Positions 1-6,866 of a stretch of 59,048 bases of DNA are shown one piece after another; position 1 is the stretch's first letter, and each line of letters begins with the position of its first letter. This DNA is from a virus. Below the pieces are notes generated by a model. That model was not told where the DNA came from and ran no database searches. It saw only the letters and a program-made list of their open reading frames with translations. The stretch is taken from IMG/VR virus record IMGVR_UViG_3300036845_000232, positions 1 through 59,048 of that record, one strand, 5' to 3'. A program made the translations under genes and the position numbers.

Positions 1-127
1 TTGCGGCGTCAGCGCTTCAATTCCGTGAGAGCATCGAACGAGTGGCCGTCCAGCAGCTTGTCCATGCCCGCGATCCAGTCCGGGTGATCGCCGATGCACT
101 CGCCGTCGTGCTGGCGCAGGAACATGA
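1..127. repeat. Terminal direct repeat, left copy (circular closure)
   Basis: Bases 1-127 are identical to 58922-59048. An exact 127-base overlap at contig ends is what a de Bruijn assembler run at k=127 leaves on a circular or circularly permuted molecule. I therefore read it as closure of a complete genome and not as a biological terminal repeat. The gene at 9-260 is intact only on this copy. Confidence 0.95.
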
Positions 128-260
128 TCATCCGATAGAGTTCGTTCGAGCGAAGGTGCGCGCGGTCCAGCGCGAACTGCGTCAGTTCGCCGGTGACGGG
201 AGCGTGCGCGGCGTTCTCGTTCCGCGTCTCGTCCTGCTCATCGAAAATTCCGTTGGCCAT
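9..260 (-). CDS. Hypothetical protein, 83 aa
   Basis: I do not recognise this protein. It starts MANGIFDEQDE, is acidic at the N-terminus and helical afterwards, with no membrane segment. The start at 260 is chosen because AGGAG lies seven bases upstream; a longer frame to 389 has no such site. It is part of the long leftward operon, and across the circle junction the next gene downstream is the one ending at 58710. Its 3' half lies inside the terminal repeat. Confidence 0.75.
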   Translation of the reverse strand: MANGIFDEQDETRNENAAHAPVTGELTQFALDRAHLRSNELYRMIMFLRQHDGECIGDHPDWIAGMDKLLDGHSFDALTELKR

Positions 261-280
261 TGTGATCTCCTGTGGTGGCG

Positions 281-568
281 TTACGAGACAAATTCGATTG
301 GGTCGAGCGGGTCGAAAGCGCACCGTTCGCCGGTTCCTTCGCACGTAGCGCACTCGATGCCAGGGATAGCGCTCCCCTTGCCGCGACAATCCACGCAGGG
401 CGCCGGATGGTTGGTCAGCAGATCATGTGCTGCCTCCTCGCGCGTGCGACCGTAGCCGATCCGCATGCAGCCAGCGTCATTTGGCTCGTCGCCGTCGTAC
501 CATGCCGACCAATCGAATTGACGCGGCGGGATCGGCTTCATCCAGAACTCGGTTGCGATCTTCGGCAT
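281..568 (-). CDS. Small protein with DnaJ-type zinc-binding motifs, 95 aa
   Basis: The C-terminal half carries two CxxCxGxG-like motifs (CVDCRGKG and CATCEGTG, about residues 58-80), the pattern of the DnaJ cysteine-rich zinc domain. There is no J domain, so this is a stand-alone zinc-binding fold of unknown role. The N-terminal half is rich in aromatic and acidic residues. It follows the upstream gene by two bases, as expected for translational coupling in the leftward operon. Confidence 0.7.
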   Translation of the reverse strand: MPKIATEFWMKPIPPRQFDWSAWYDGDEPNDAGCMRIGYGRTREEAAHDLLTNHPAPCVDCRGKGSAIPGIECATCEGTGERCAFDPLDPIEFVS

Positions 569-570
569 CG

Positions 571-759
571 TCAGACCCGCTTTTGACTTGTCGGCGTGAT
601 CGGAATAGCTCCACGCATCCTGACGAGTAGGGCAAGGATGTTGCTTTTCTTCAGGCCGCCCGGCGTCATGGCGTGCGCGCGCTCGACGTGGGGCTGCGCT
701 TCAAGGATCATATCCTGAAGTCGGGCGATTTCGGCTCTGGCTTCGTCCAATTCGGACAC
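571..759 (-). CDS. Hypothetical helical protein, 62 aa
   Basis: The start is GTG at 759 with ACAGGAGA upstream. Residues 3-30 form a charged amphipathic helix and the C-terminus is basic. No family is recognised. The leader is one of several in this operon that share a (T/C)ACAGG(G)AGA block before the start codon. Confidence 0.6.
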   Translation of the reverse strand: MSELDEARAEIARLQDMILEAQPHVERAHAMTPGGLKKSNILALLVRMRGAIPITPTSQKRV

Positions 760-785
760 GGCTCAAGTCTCCTGTGGTAGCAACA

Positions 786-1229
786 TTAAACTCCAAGCAC
801 TTCATCCCATCGCGCCTCGCCGAGCGTCAGATAGTTACGGAGGGCCGCGGCGGCTTGGGAAGGAAGGATCGCCTCCCATGCCTCGGTCTCGATAACGTTT
901 GGGCAGAACAGGTCGATGAGATCGCCGGGCAGATCGCCGAAACGCAGATCGCCGGCCGGCGCAAAATCAGTTCCACAGAACAAGTCGGCGGTCCCGGCAA
1001 TACACGCCGCCGTCTGACAATCGGCGACGGTATAGATATTTCCCATGTTGAATGCGCCGGTAAAACCGACAGGCGGCTTTCTATTCTCATTGTAGAAACA
1101 GTCGGTGTCGCAGACACGAACGTGTGTGACTTCCTCGCGCTCCAAGAGGCCGAGAACCTGGATAAGGCCCTCAAGCTGCTTGTCGGTTATGTCGAGGTCG
1201 GCGGCGCTCTTGAAGTTTTGTGCGAGCAT
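786..1229 (-). CDS. Hypothetical protein, 147 aa
   Basis: The start at 1229 is preceded by AGGAG. The protein is acidic, with seven cysteines scattered through the middle (for example CDTDCFY and CQTAAC). It has no membrane segment or signal peptide. I do not recognise the family. It is a soluble small early protein in the leftward operon. Confidence 0.7.
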   Translation of the reverse strand: MLAQNFKSAADLDITDKQLEGLIQVLGLLEREEVTHVRVCDTDCFYNENRKPPVGFTGAFNMGNIYTVADCQTAACIAGTADLFCGTDFAPAGDLRFGDLPGDLIDLFCPNVIETEAWEAILPSQAAAALRNYLTLGEARWDEVLGV

Positions 1230-1257
1230 TTTAGGTCTCCTGATTGGTGATCGGACG

Positions 1258-1500
1258 TTACCGTTCCTCGTCGTCGATCGCGGCATCGCCGATCATCTTT
1301 CCGTTGGAAAGATCGACCACCGCGCCACTGTCGAGCCTGACGCCCATCGCCACGTCGCCGAGGCGATAGTTATTGTTGTTGCCACGCAGATGGTAGTAGG
1401 TGTCGCCGACGACGCGCACCACGAACCACTGGTTCGGCTCGGTCTGCCCCCAGTATTTGCTGCTGCGCTTGATGCGAGCGACGAGCTGCTGTCCGCTCAT
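1258..1500 (-). CDS. Hypothetical protein, 80 aa
   Basis: The start at 1500 has GGAG eight bases upstream. The N-terminus is basic and aromatic (ARIKRSSKYWGQ); the rest reads as short beta strands with a four-Asn run, suggesting a small all-beta fold. No family is recognised. It lies 23 bases after the stop of the upstream small gene at 1524. Confidence 0.7.
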   Translation of the reverse strand: MSGQQLVARIKRSSKYWGQTEPNQWFVVRVVGDTYYHLRGNNNNYRLGDVAMGVRLDSGAVVDLSNGKMIGDAAIDDEER

Positions 1501-1523
1501 TGCCGTGCTCCGATCTGACGTTA

Positions 1524-1697
1524 TCAGCCGACGTTGCCGTGGCCGTTGGTGATCTTCTCGACCGGCACGCCCTTCGCGTCGGCGACGGAGCGCAGGCGCC
1601 GTGCGTGCTGCTCGGGCGTGGCCGCAGCCTCGCGCTTCGCTAGCTTGTCGCCCTCGGTGCCGACGCGCGGCTGGCCGTCTTTGCGGGTCATGCTCAT
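1524..1697 (-). CDS. Small basic hypothetical protein, 57 aa
   Basis: The protein starts MSMTRKDGQPRVG and is highly charged and probably partly disordered. AGGAGG is placed well before ATG 1697, and the start overlaps the upstream regulator's stop as ATGA, which supports real translation despite the small size. No function is recognised. Confidence 0.65.
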   Translation of the reverse strand: MSMTRKDGQPRVGTEGDKLAKREAAATPEQHARRLRSVADAKGVPVEKITNGHGNVG

Positions 1698-1903
1698 TTG
1701 CGCTTCCTCCTGTAGGTCGGCTCTGCCGGGACTTCCTCAAGCCCGATGGCGTCGAGGATCGCGGGGCCGGGCTTCTGCTTTCCACGCTGAACCCGGCTGA
1801 CATAGGTCGGGTCCAGGTCGCCATACAGGGCGCCGAAGGCTCTTGCGCCGCCGGCCGCCGCGACCCTCCGGGATAGGAGGGCGCGCATCTCGTCGGCGGT
1901 CAT
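1694..1903 (-). CDS. Cro-like helix-turn-helix protein, 69 aa
   Basis: Residues 5-45 fit a helix-turn-helix of the Cro/YdaS type, including an alanine- and glycine-rich first helix and a recognition-helix-like segment LDPTYVSRVQRGKQKPG. The C-terminus is a basic tail (YRRKRK). ATG 1903 has AGGAAG upstream; a longer frame to 2017 lacks a ribosome site. It is probably a small DNA-binding regulator. Its target is unknown, and it lies far from the main immunity switch. Confidence 0.65.
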   Translation of the reverse strand: MTADEMRALLSRRVAAAGGARAFGALYGDLDPTYVSRVQRGKQKPGPAILDAIGLEEVPAEPTYRRKRK

Positions 1904-1914
1904 AGGGCTTCCTT

Positions 1915-2613
1915 TCATGGCATGTACGCCGTCATGATTGCCCGCCCGATGACTGTGGCCATTGCCGGAGGGTTGGCATCTCCAATTGCCTCGACGGCAG
2001 CATTTCGGTCCAACCAACCGGAAATCCCATTAGCCACTCGCAAACCTCGGGGTGGACCCGCATACCAAGGGTTTCCGGCAGCGGCTGCCCGCGCGACTCG
2101 GTCAATCTCTTGTGGGACGGCTTGCCAGGAGACCGATAGTCTCGCGAGACAGGGGTGGGCAAGAAGGAACACTCGCCGGCGGATATGAGGCGCACCAAGA
2201 TCGCAAGCCGCGAACTCAGCTCGGGCGCAGTGGAAGCCAGCTTGCGCCAAATCTCGCGTGACTTCGGCTTCCCACGCCGCATTTCCCGGCGGCTGCTCCA
2301 CGACAAACCATTTTGCTCGGGAGTTGAGCCCGATGCGGAGCATGTCGGGCCACAGGCTATCCCCGGTTCGCCGTCCATGGATCGCAGCACTAACGCTCGT
2401 GCGCTGGCAGGGAGGACCACCAAAGACGATATCGCACTCAGCGCGCTCAAAAGTGCGGACGTCGTCATGCAGGGGGATGCCGGGATAGTAGTGCGCGATG
2501 AGCCGCTGGCGTTGCGGCTTGATCTCGACGAACTGGACGGTTCGGAATCCGCCAGCGGCGTCGAGTCCGAGCGCATGGCCGCCGATGTTGCTGAAGAGGT
2601 CAAGGACTTTCAT
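1915..2613 (-). CDS. C5-cytosine DNA methyltransferase, 232 aa
   Basis: The protein has motif I (DLFSNIGGHALGLDAAG), the catalytic loop GGPPCQR with the nucleophilic Cys, a degenerate ENV motif (VEQPPG) and the QRRR-like APHIRRRVF motif. It methylates cytosine C5 using S-adenosylmethionine. At 232 aa it is shorter than stand-alone restriction methylases (about 330-400 aa) and has a reduced recognition domain, as in phage orphan enzymes. No restriction partner is adjacent. ATGA overlap with the upstream 55-aa gene supports the start. Likely role: protection of phage DNA. Confidence 0.85.
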   Translation of the reverse strand: MKVLDLFSNIGGHALGLDAAGGFRTVQFVEIKPQRQRLIAHYYPGIPLHDDVRTFERAECDIVFGGPPCQRTSVSAAIHGRRTGDSLWPDMLRIGLNSRAKWFVVEQPPGNAAWEAEVTRDLAQAGFHCARAEFAACDLGAPHIRRRVFLLAHPCLARLSVSWQAVPQEIDRVARAAAAGNPWYAGPPRGLRVANGISGWLDRNAAVEAIGDANPPAMATVIGRAIMTAYMP

Positions 2614-2777
2614 CCCACCTTCACCGGGCGACCCTGCGCCTTGGCGCGGGCCACAAACTCATCCCGAGCCTCGACGGTCGCGAAGTAGCCTTCCCATCCC
2701 GTATCGGTCAGAGTGACCTTGAGCCCGGACTTTGCCCGCCTGGCCTTCACCGCATCAATCAGTTCCGTGCCGATCAT
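2610..2777 (-). CDS. Small hypothetical protein before the methylase, 55 aa
   Basis: The start ATG 2777 has AGGAG; the stop overlaps the methyltransferase start as ATGA. The protein is basic, with mixed helices and strands, and resembles many phage-encoded 50-60 aa proteins. It is the first gene after the operator-like palindrome at 2807-2827, so it may head a sub-operon. No family is recognised. Confidence 0.6.
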   Translation of the reverse strand: MIGTELIDAVKARRAKSGLKVTLTDTGWEGYFATVEARDEFVARAKAQGRPVKVG

Positions 2778-2806
2778 TACCCCGTCTCCTAGTCTGGCAT
2801 CCTCTA

Positions 2807-2827
2807 TGTAGACAAAATTAGTCTACA
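2807..2827. promoter_or_regulatory. Perfect inverted repeat, possible operator
   Basis: Seven-base arms TGTAGAC and GTCTACA flank the A+T-rich spacer AAAATTA. The site sits in a 76-base gap, one of the longest between genes in the leftward operon, and the region is unusually A+T rich. It looks more like a repressor site than a terminator, because no T tract follows on the transcribed strand. No second copy was noticed. Confidence 0.4.
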
Positions 2828-2853
2828 CGTCCAATCACGAAATATTTCATCCA

Positions 2854-3207
2854 CTAAGGGGTTTTTCCGCTATGCGGAACGCCCTCGGGCTGCGGTGACG
2901 CGCCACGACCGCGGGCTTTCTCGATCGCCTGTCGGCGCATGACGCGGGCGTCGTCGTAGAACGGGAAGCAGGTTTCGCACAGCTCCGGGATTTCGTTGCC
3001 CTCGCACTCCTCGCAACTGAGGTGCAGCAGCTCGGCCATCTCCTGCCGCAGGGCGGCCTCGAATAGGTCAGGGGCGGCGGCGATCACGTCAGCATCGGCG
3101 CTATTGGCGATGTTGACGGCGACGCTCCCCGGCCTGCCGGCGGGCAGCACGTCGAAAACGCTCTCGCCAACAAAGACGATCCACGGCGGCGGCGTGTAGT
3201 CGGTCAT
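2854..3207 (-). CDS. Hypothetical early protein, 117 aa
   Basis: Residues 32-56 contain ADADVIAAAPDLFEAAL, close to the NARLIAAAPDLLEAL signature common in phage early proteins of unknown role. Several cysteines (CEECEG, CETC) suggest a metal site. The start at 3207 has GGGAGGAAG upstream. The C-terminus is rich in Gly and Pro. Molecular function is unknown. Confidence 0.7.
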   Translation of the reverse strand: MTDYTPPPWIVFVGESVFDVLPAGRPGSVAVNIANSADADVIAAAPDLFEAALRQEMAELLHLSCEECEGNEIPELCETCFPFYDDARVMRRQAIEKARGRGASPQPEGVPHSGKTP

Positions 3208-3231
3208 TTGCTTCCTCCCTGTAACGATCCA

Positions 3232-3600
3232 TTATCGGCCGTGCACTCGCGCGACCTCTTCCTCGCATTCGGCGTTGTGCTTTCGCGCCTGGTCGGCGGC
3301 CCACAGTCGCGCCTTGTGCTTCTCGACTACCTTCGCAAGCTTTTCCTGCACGCGCATATCGAGCTTGTCGCCCTCGATCCCGAAACACTTGGCGAGCAAT
3401 TCGAGATAGACGCGGATGTCGGCGATCTCGTCCTTGATCTCCTCCGAAAGATCGGCGCCGTCCCGCCAGCGCTTCTTGATCATGTTGGCGAGCTCGCCGG
3501 CCTCGCCACAGAGGGCGAGCGCGAGAAACCGTTCATCCGAATTGGAGTAGGCCGGGAAAAGATGGCCGGTCATGCGCTCATGCAGATCGTAGAGGTTCAT
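3232..3600 (-). CDS. MazG-like nucleotide pyrophosphohydrolase, 122 aa
   Basis: The all-alpha MazG/dUTPase-like fold is suggested by CGEAGELANMIKK followed about 20 residues later by EEIKDEIADIRVYLELLA, which supply the ExxE and ExxD metal ligands. Such enzymes hydrolyse (d)NTPs to NMP and pyrophosphate. Phage versions are thought to adjust nucleotide pools or lower ppGpp. ATG 3600 overlaps the upstream stop as ATGA and has GGAGA before it. Confidence 0.75.
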   Translation of the reverse strand: MNLYDLHERMTGHLFPAYSNSDERFLALALCGEAGELANMIKKRWRDGADLSEEIKDEIADIRVYLELLAKCFGIEGDKLDMRVQEKLAKVVEKHKARLWAADQARKHNAECEEEVARVHGR

Positions 3601-3800
3601 CGGTTGCTCTCCTGTAACGAGTTCTTTCTGCGGGACTTCGCCGCTCGCGCTCGTTCCGTCCAGGAGTGGTCACATCCCTCGACACCGTTGCAGATCGGAC
3701 AGGGAAGATACTTCGGGAGCTTTTGGTAGTCGACAAACAGCCCGGTCTCCGGGTGCTGAAACCACGGGCCATGAAGCTCCAGAATCTCACGCTCACTCAT
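3597..3800 (-). CDS. Small zinc-finger-like protein, 67 aa
   Basis: The sequence CPICNGVEGCDH at about residues 34-45 looks like a zinc site (Cys, Cys, Cys, His), followed by a basic tail. The start ATG 3800 has GGGAGA upstream. It is coupled to the MazG-like gene by an ATGA overlap, which suggests co-production. No family is recognised. Confidence 0.65.
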   Translation of the reverse strand: MSEREILELHGPWFQHPETGLFVDYQKLPKYLPCPICNGVEGCDHSWTERARAAKSRRKNSLQESNR

Positions 3801-3824
3801 TGTCTGTTCTCCCTGTGACGGGTC

Positions 3825-4016
3825 TCATTGCGCGGAAAGCGTGCCTGTCTCGTAAAGCTCGCGTTGGTCCATCGAATGATGGACGACCACGCCGTCATCG
3901 TCTGTCGGGTCACACCAGCATTCCGCCCATCCGTGGGGCTTCAAATCATCGATCGGCCTGACGTGCGTTACGCCGTCATCGGCAAAGGTGCATTCCCATC
4001 CCTGTTCCGATCTCAT
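3825..4016 (-). CDS. Small acidic hypothetical protein, 63 aa
   Basis: The protein starts MRSEQGWECTFADDG and is rich in Asp, Trp and His (AECWCDPTDDDGVVVHH). The start overlaps the upstream stop as ATGA; the longer frame to 4181 runs over the upstream gene and is rejected. No family is recognised. Confidence 0.6.
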   Translation of the reverse strand: MRSEQGWECTFADDGVTHVRPIDDLKPHGWAECWCDPTDDDGVVVHHSMDQRELYETGTLSAQ

Positions 4017-4264
4017 TTGAAATCCCGCAGCGCCACCTGAATGCCTGCGATGAGGCGGCTCTTGGCCATTGCTGCGTCGGTCTGAATGTCCTGGCAAAAC
4101 CGATCGTACAGGCCGCCGGCTATTTGAAGCGCGCGTGCATCCGGGTCCCACGGGATGCTGAGGGTTTTCCCGCAGCACCACCTGCTTCCGTCAGGTTCTT
4201 GCCACATGCCCATACATTTGCATGGGGGTTCGGAGAACTTCACGTATCCATCGGGCGCTGGCAT
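4013..4264 (-). CDS. Hypothetical cysteine-containing protein, 83 aa
   Basis: The N-terminal half carries PPCKCMGMW and RWCCGK, a probable metal site; the C-terminal half is helical. ATG 4264 has AAGGAAAG at good spacing. No family is recognised. A hairpin with arms CGGCGGC/GCCGCCG (4300-4319) lies in the gap before it and may modulate read-through from the Acb2/Tad1-like gene. Confidence 0.65.
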   Translation of the reverse strand: MPAPDGYVKFSEPPCKCMGMWQEPDGSRWCCGKTLSIPWDPDARALQIAGGLYDRFCQDIQTDAAMAKSRLIAGIQVALRDFK

Positions 4265-4325
4265 TTGTCGCTTTCCTTCGGTAACGGGTCTTGACTGGAC
4301 GGCGGCATTTGCGCCGCCGAGCCGA

Positions 4326-4571
4326 TCACGACGTGAGTTCCTTCACGATCCACATCACGGACTGTTCGAGCGACGTCATGGCGAGCGCGTTGTAGCGGCC
4401 CGGCTTGACCTGAGCGAACAGCTCCTCCATCTCCACGGCCTTGCTCTTGAGCGCGTCATGCAGCGCCTTTTCGTCGTCCGTCAGTGCGCGGTAGCGCGGC
4501 CGGAACCGACTGACCGGAATCGCCGTGTCCGCCTGCCGGGCGTCGGGCTTGCCTTCGAATACGTGCGTCAT
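4326..4571 (-). CDS. Acb2/Tad1-like hairpin-domain protein (predicted anti-CBASS/anti-Thoeris sponge), 81 aa
   Basis: After a short N-terminus come RFRPRYRALTDDEKA, a charged helix, then GRYNALAMTSLEQSVMWIV. The paired-helix pattern ending in ALTxLExxVMW is the signature I associate with the Acb2/Tad1 hairpin domain. T4-type Acb2 binds cyclic di- and trinucleotides and blocks CBASS; Tad1 sequesters the gcADPR signal of Thoeris. The length (81 aa) fits. ATG 4571 has GGAG upstream. Assignment is from remembered family pattern; the ligand is unknown. Confidence 0.7.
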   Translation of the reverse strand: MTHVFEGKPDARQADTAIPVSRFRPRYRALTDDEKALHDALKSKAVEMEELFAQVKPGRYNALAMTSLEQSVMWIVKELTS

Positions 4572-4686
4572 TTCTTCTGCTCCATTCGTCTGCTTGATAA
4601 GCTGCTTCCTCACGCGGTACGCCCTTGTGCAGCCAACGCCAAAAGACCTCGTCATAGGTTTTGGGTTTTCTGCGAATATCTGTCAT
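4456..4686 (-). CDS. Hypothetical protein overlapping the Acb2-like gene, 76 aa
   Basis: Residues 1-42 look like a real protein (KTYDEVFWRWLHKGVPREE), and the start overlaps the upstream stop as ATGA. Beyond about residue 40 the frame runs 116 bases into the Acb2-like gene and becomes Arg/Gly/Pro-rich, like a shadow reading. Most neighbours end at a 4-base overlap, so the true end may be near 4570 with a one-base indel in the GAAGAAA stretch. Function unknown. Confidence 0.45.
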   Translation of the reverse strand: MTDIRRKPKTYDEVFWRWLHKGVPREEAAYQADEWSRRNDARIRRQARRPAGGHGDSGQSVPAALPRTDGRRKGAA

Positions 4687-5075
4687 CGCCGCGGCACTTC
4701 GATCATGATGGTTTTATCCTTGAGGTGATCCGGGATGCCGTCGGTTGGCAGCATTGCGGTGAGGCCGCCGCCCTTGCGGATCACGACCGTCTTGCCGATC
4801 TCGGCCTCGATCGCTGCGAGCTTGTCGAGATAGTTCTCCTTAGTCACGCCCTCGATGTTCGTCGGCATGCCGGGGCACTGCGCCGCGATCGTCTTCTGCA
4901 TCTCGCTCCAGAGACCCTTGTCGGCGAAGTGGTGTGTCCAGATCGGGTGACCCATCAGGTATTCGGCCGCCTCGTGCATCTTGGAGAAGTCGCAGAGCAG
5001 CGTGCCGCTCGACAGCGACGCGATTACCGCGGTCGGAAATTCTCTCGTCTCGACGGCCGAACTTACCTTTTCCAT
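4683..5075 (-). CDS. DUF7736-like hypothetical protein, 130 aa
   Basis: The segment FPTAVIASLSSGTLLC followed by EAAEYLMGHPIWTHHF resembles a small domain common in phage and mobile elements that I recall as DUF7736. The C-terminus contains a beta-rich segment ending in IMIEVPRR. ATG 5075 has AGGGGA upstream. It sits just downstream of the AAA+ ATPase gene. No biochemical role is known to me. Confidence 0.6.
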   Translation of the reverse strand: MEKVSSAVETREFPTAVIASLSSGTLLCDFSKMHEAAEYLMGHPIWTHHFADKGLWSEMQKTIAAQCPGMPTNIEGVTKENYLDKLAAIEAEIGKTVVIRKGGGLTAMLPTDGIPDHLKDKTIMIEVPRR

Positions 5076-5110
5076 GTTATTCCCCTGTTTTGATTGATTA
5101 TTTACGATCT

Positions 5111-6094
5111 CTAGACAGATTTCAGAAAGCCGACGCCACGGCGCTGGCCGCCCGATCCATCCGATTCCAGTTTGGCTTGGCGCATGCCGTCCAGGCGGGT
5201 GAAAACGGCATCCTCGTCCTGGTCGAAGCACTTGATGGCGATGATCACTTCGCGAAGGTGCGCGATGCTGTAGCCGTCTGTTCGGTTGACCCAGCGTTCC
5301 AGCGCATCGCGGTCGAGTGCTGATTCTTTGGCGCGGAAGTAGACCCGGCGAGCATCGGCAGACGGCATCCCGACGTGCATGATGGTATCGAAGCGAGACG
5401 GGCGATCGACAAAGCGCCGGTCGAGATATTCGGGATAGTTGGTCGTCGCCACATGGACGACGTTCGAGATTTGTGTCTCACCATCCAGCAGCGCGAGATA
5501 GCCGTGGTCTCCGTATTGCTGCACTAGGGCGTCCAAGTCCTCCATGATCGTGATCATGGGGCGCTCGGGCTCGATGCGGCGCAGCAGCCCGATGCACATC
5601 GTCGCGAGGTGAGGGTGCTCAACGAAGATGACGACGCCGCGGTGCAGCCTCACCAACTCCTGCGTCATCTGCCAAATGGCGCTCGTCTTGCCGCTTCCGG
5701 GCGGCCCCCACATCAAAAGGCCACGTTTGAAGGTGAAGCCGCGTTCCGAAAAGTTCTTGCGCAGCGTCCAGAATTTCTTGAATTCGGCGAGAAGCTTTTC
5801 GACAGCGCCATCAGGAAGCGCCAATAGGCTGTCGATCTGGATGGGCATCTTTTCGAGGAACGGACCGCGGTTTGAATCGCGACACCGGTACGCGCCGGGC
5901 GGCAACTCGTTCACTACCTCCGAAACAGGGAAATAGGCGTCGCCGCTCTGCGCCCAGCACCGTGCGCTGGCGGCGATCCGTGCCCAATCGCTATCGGGGG
6001 GCGACGGCTGGGCCGCCGTCTCGCCCACCGATCGAGGATAGGCACCGCCTTGAGCGACGCGAGTCCCAACGATCTCTGTAAAATTGTCAGTCAT
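5111..6094 (-). CDS. AAA+ ATPase, 327 aa
   Basis: One AAA+ module is visible: Walker A GPPGSGKTS (about residues 130-138), Walker B ITIMEDLDAL, sensor-1 ATTNYPE and an arginine-finger-like DRPSRFD. The order resembles the BCS1/CbbX/26S-type 'classic' clade, so it probably forms a ring remodelling a protein or nucleoprotein. About 95 N-terminal residues without a known domain would set substrate choice. No protease or helicase domain is fused. It lies between a methyltransferase and the DUF7736-like gene. Confidence 0.85.
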   Translation of the reverse strand: MTDNFTEIVGTRVAQGGAYPRSVGETAAQPSPPDSDWARIAASARCWAQSGDAYFPVSEVVNELPPGAYRCRDSNRGPFLEKMPIQIDSLLALPDGAVEKLLAEFKKFWTLRKNFSERGFTFKRGLLMWGPPGSGKTSAIWQMTQELVRLHRGVVIFVEHPHLATMCIGLLRRIEPERPMITIMEDLDALVQQYGDHGYLALLDGETQISNVVHVATTNYPEYLDRRFVDRPSRFDTIMHVGMPSADARRVYFRAKESALDRDALERWVNRTDGYSIAHLREVIIAIKCFDQDEDAVFTRLDGMRQAKLESDGSGGQRRGVGFLKSV

Positions 6095-6120
6095 TCTAGG
6101 TAACCCTTTCTTCTGATTGC

Positions 6121-6816
6121 TTATTCCGAGACAGCGGACAAATGTTGAAGCGCGGCGCGCCCGATGAATTCGCCGTAGGCCGGCGGGATTGCTTGCGAGA
6201 GAGCCGCCATCGGCATCCAGTCGATCCCCATCGCCGCTCGAGCGGCGTCAACCGAGAACGTCTGCCGGTCGCGGTTGCGCACGACGTTTTGCTGCGGCGT
6301 GTTGCCGGTGATCGTGATGGTGCGGCGCCGATCGCGGGCGTGCTCGCCGTAAATGCTCACGGTTGCTTTGCCATGCCGGCAGGTCGGGGCCAGGATGATG
6401 AAGCTGGTTTCAAAGTAACGATGGCGCCGGAGCTCGGCACCGCATGGTGTCCGCAGGTCGAACATCGTCCCGCAGAGCCGCAGTGTCGATTTGAGAGGCG
6501 AGCCCGGCACGTTCTCGATCGCGTAGGGAACGCCGCTGGCGCGCAGCAGCTCGCGGGTTTGCGGGATCAGGTCGGCGTGCGGCTTCGCGTTCCACATCTT
6601 TCGCAAGGCCGTGTGGGCCTGACATGGCGGGCTCGCCCAGATGAAATCGAACTGCCGAAGATCGAACGGCGGCCGCAGCGCGTCGGCCTGGACGAACCGG
6701 AACGGATATCGGGGCTGCGGCCGGATATCGACGCCGATCACGTCGAAGCCCGCACGGTGCAGCCCCATCGAGGCGCCGCCGGCGCAACAGAAAAGATCAA
6801 GTGCGAGCGGCTTCAT
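6121..6816 (-). CDS. C5-cytosine DNA methyltransferase (second), 231 aa
   Basis: Motif I DLFCCAGGASMGL, catalytic SPPCQAHT, IENVPGSPL (ENV motif) and ELRRHRYFE (QRRR-like) are all present, more canonical than in the enzyme at 1915-2613. The C-terminal segment SQAIPPAYGEFIG matches the closing motif X region. It is about 231 aa, hence compact. No nuclease partner is adjacent, so it is probably an orphan modification enzyme protecting replicated phage DNA or mimicking host methylation. Confidence 0.88.
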   Translation of the reverse strand: MKPLALDLFCCAGGASMGLHRAGFDVIGVDIRPQPRYPFRFVQADALRPPFDLRQFDFIWASPPCQAHTALRKMWNAKPHADLIPQTRELLRASGVPYAIENVPGSPLKSTLRLCGTMFDLRTPCGAELRRHRYFETSFIILAPTCRHGKATVSIYGEHARDRRRTITITGNTPQQNVVRNRDRQTFSVDAARAAMGIDWMPMAALSQAIPPAYGEFIGRAALQHLSAVSE

Positions 6817-6866
6817 TGAAATGAATCCCTAAGCCCTTGTTTGGAGTGACGTTTCATTTTCGCGGA

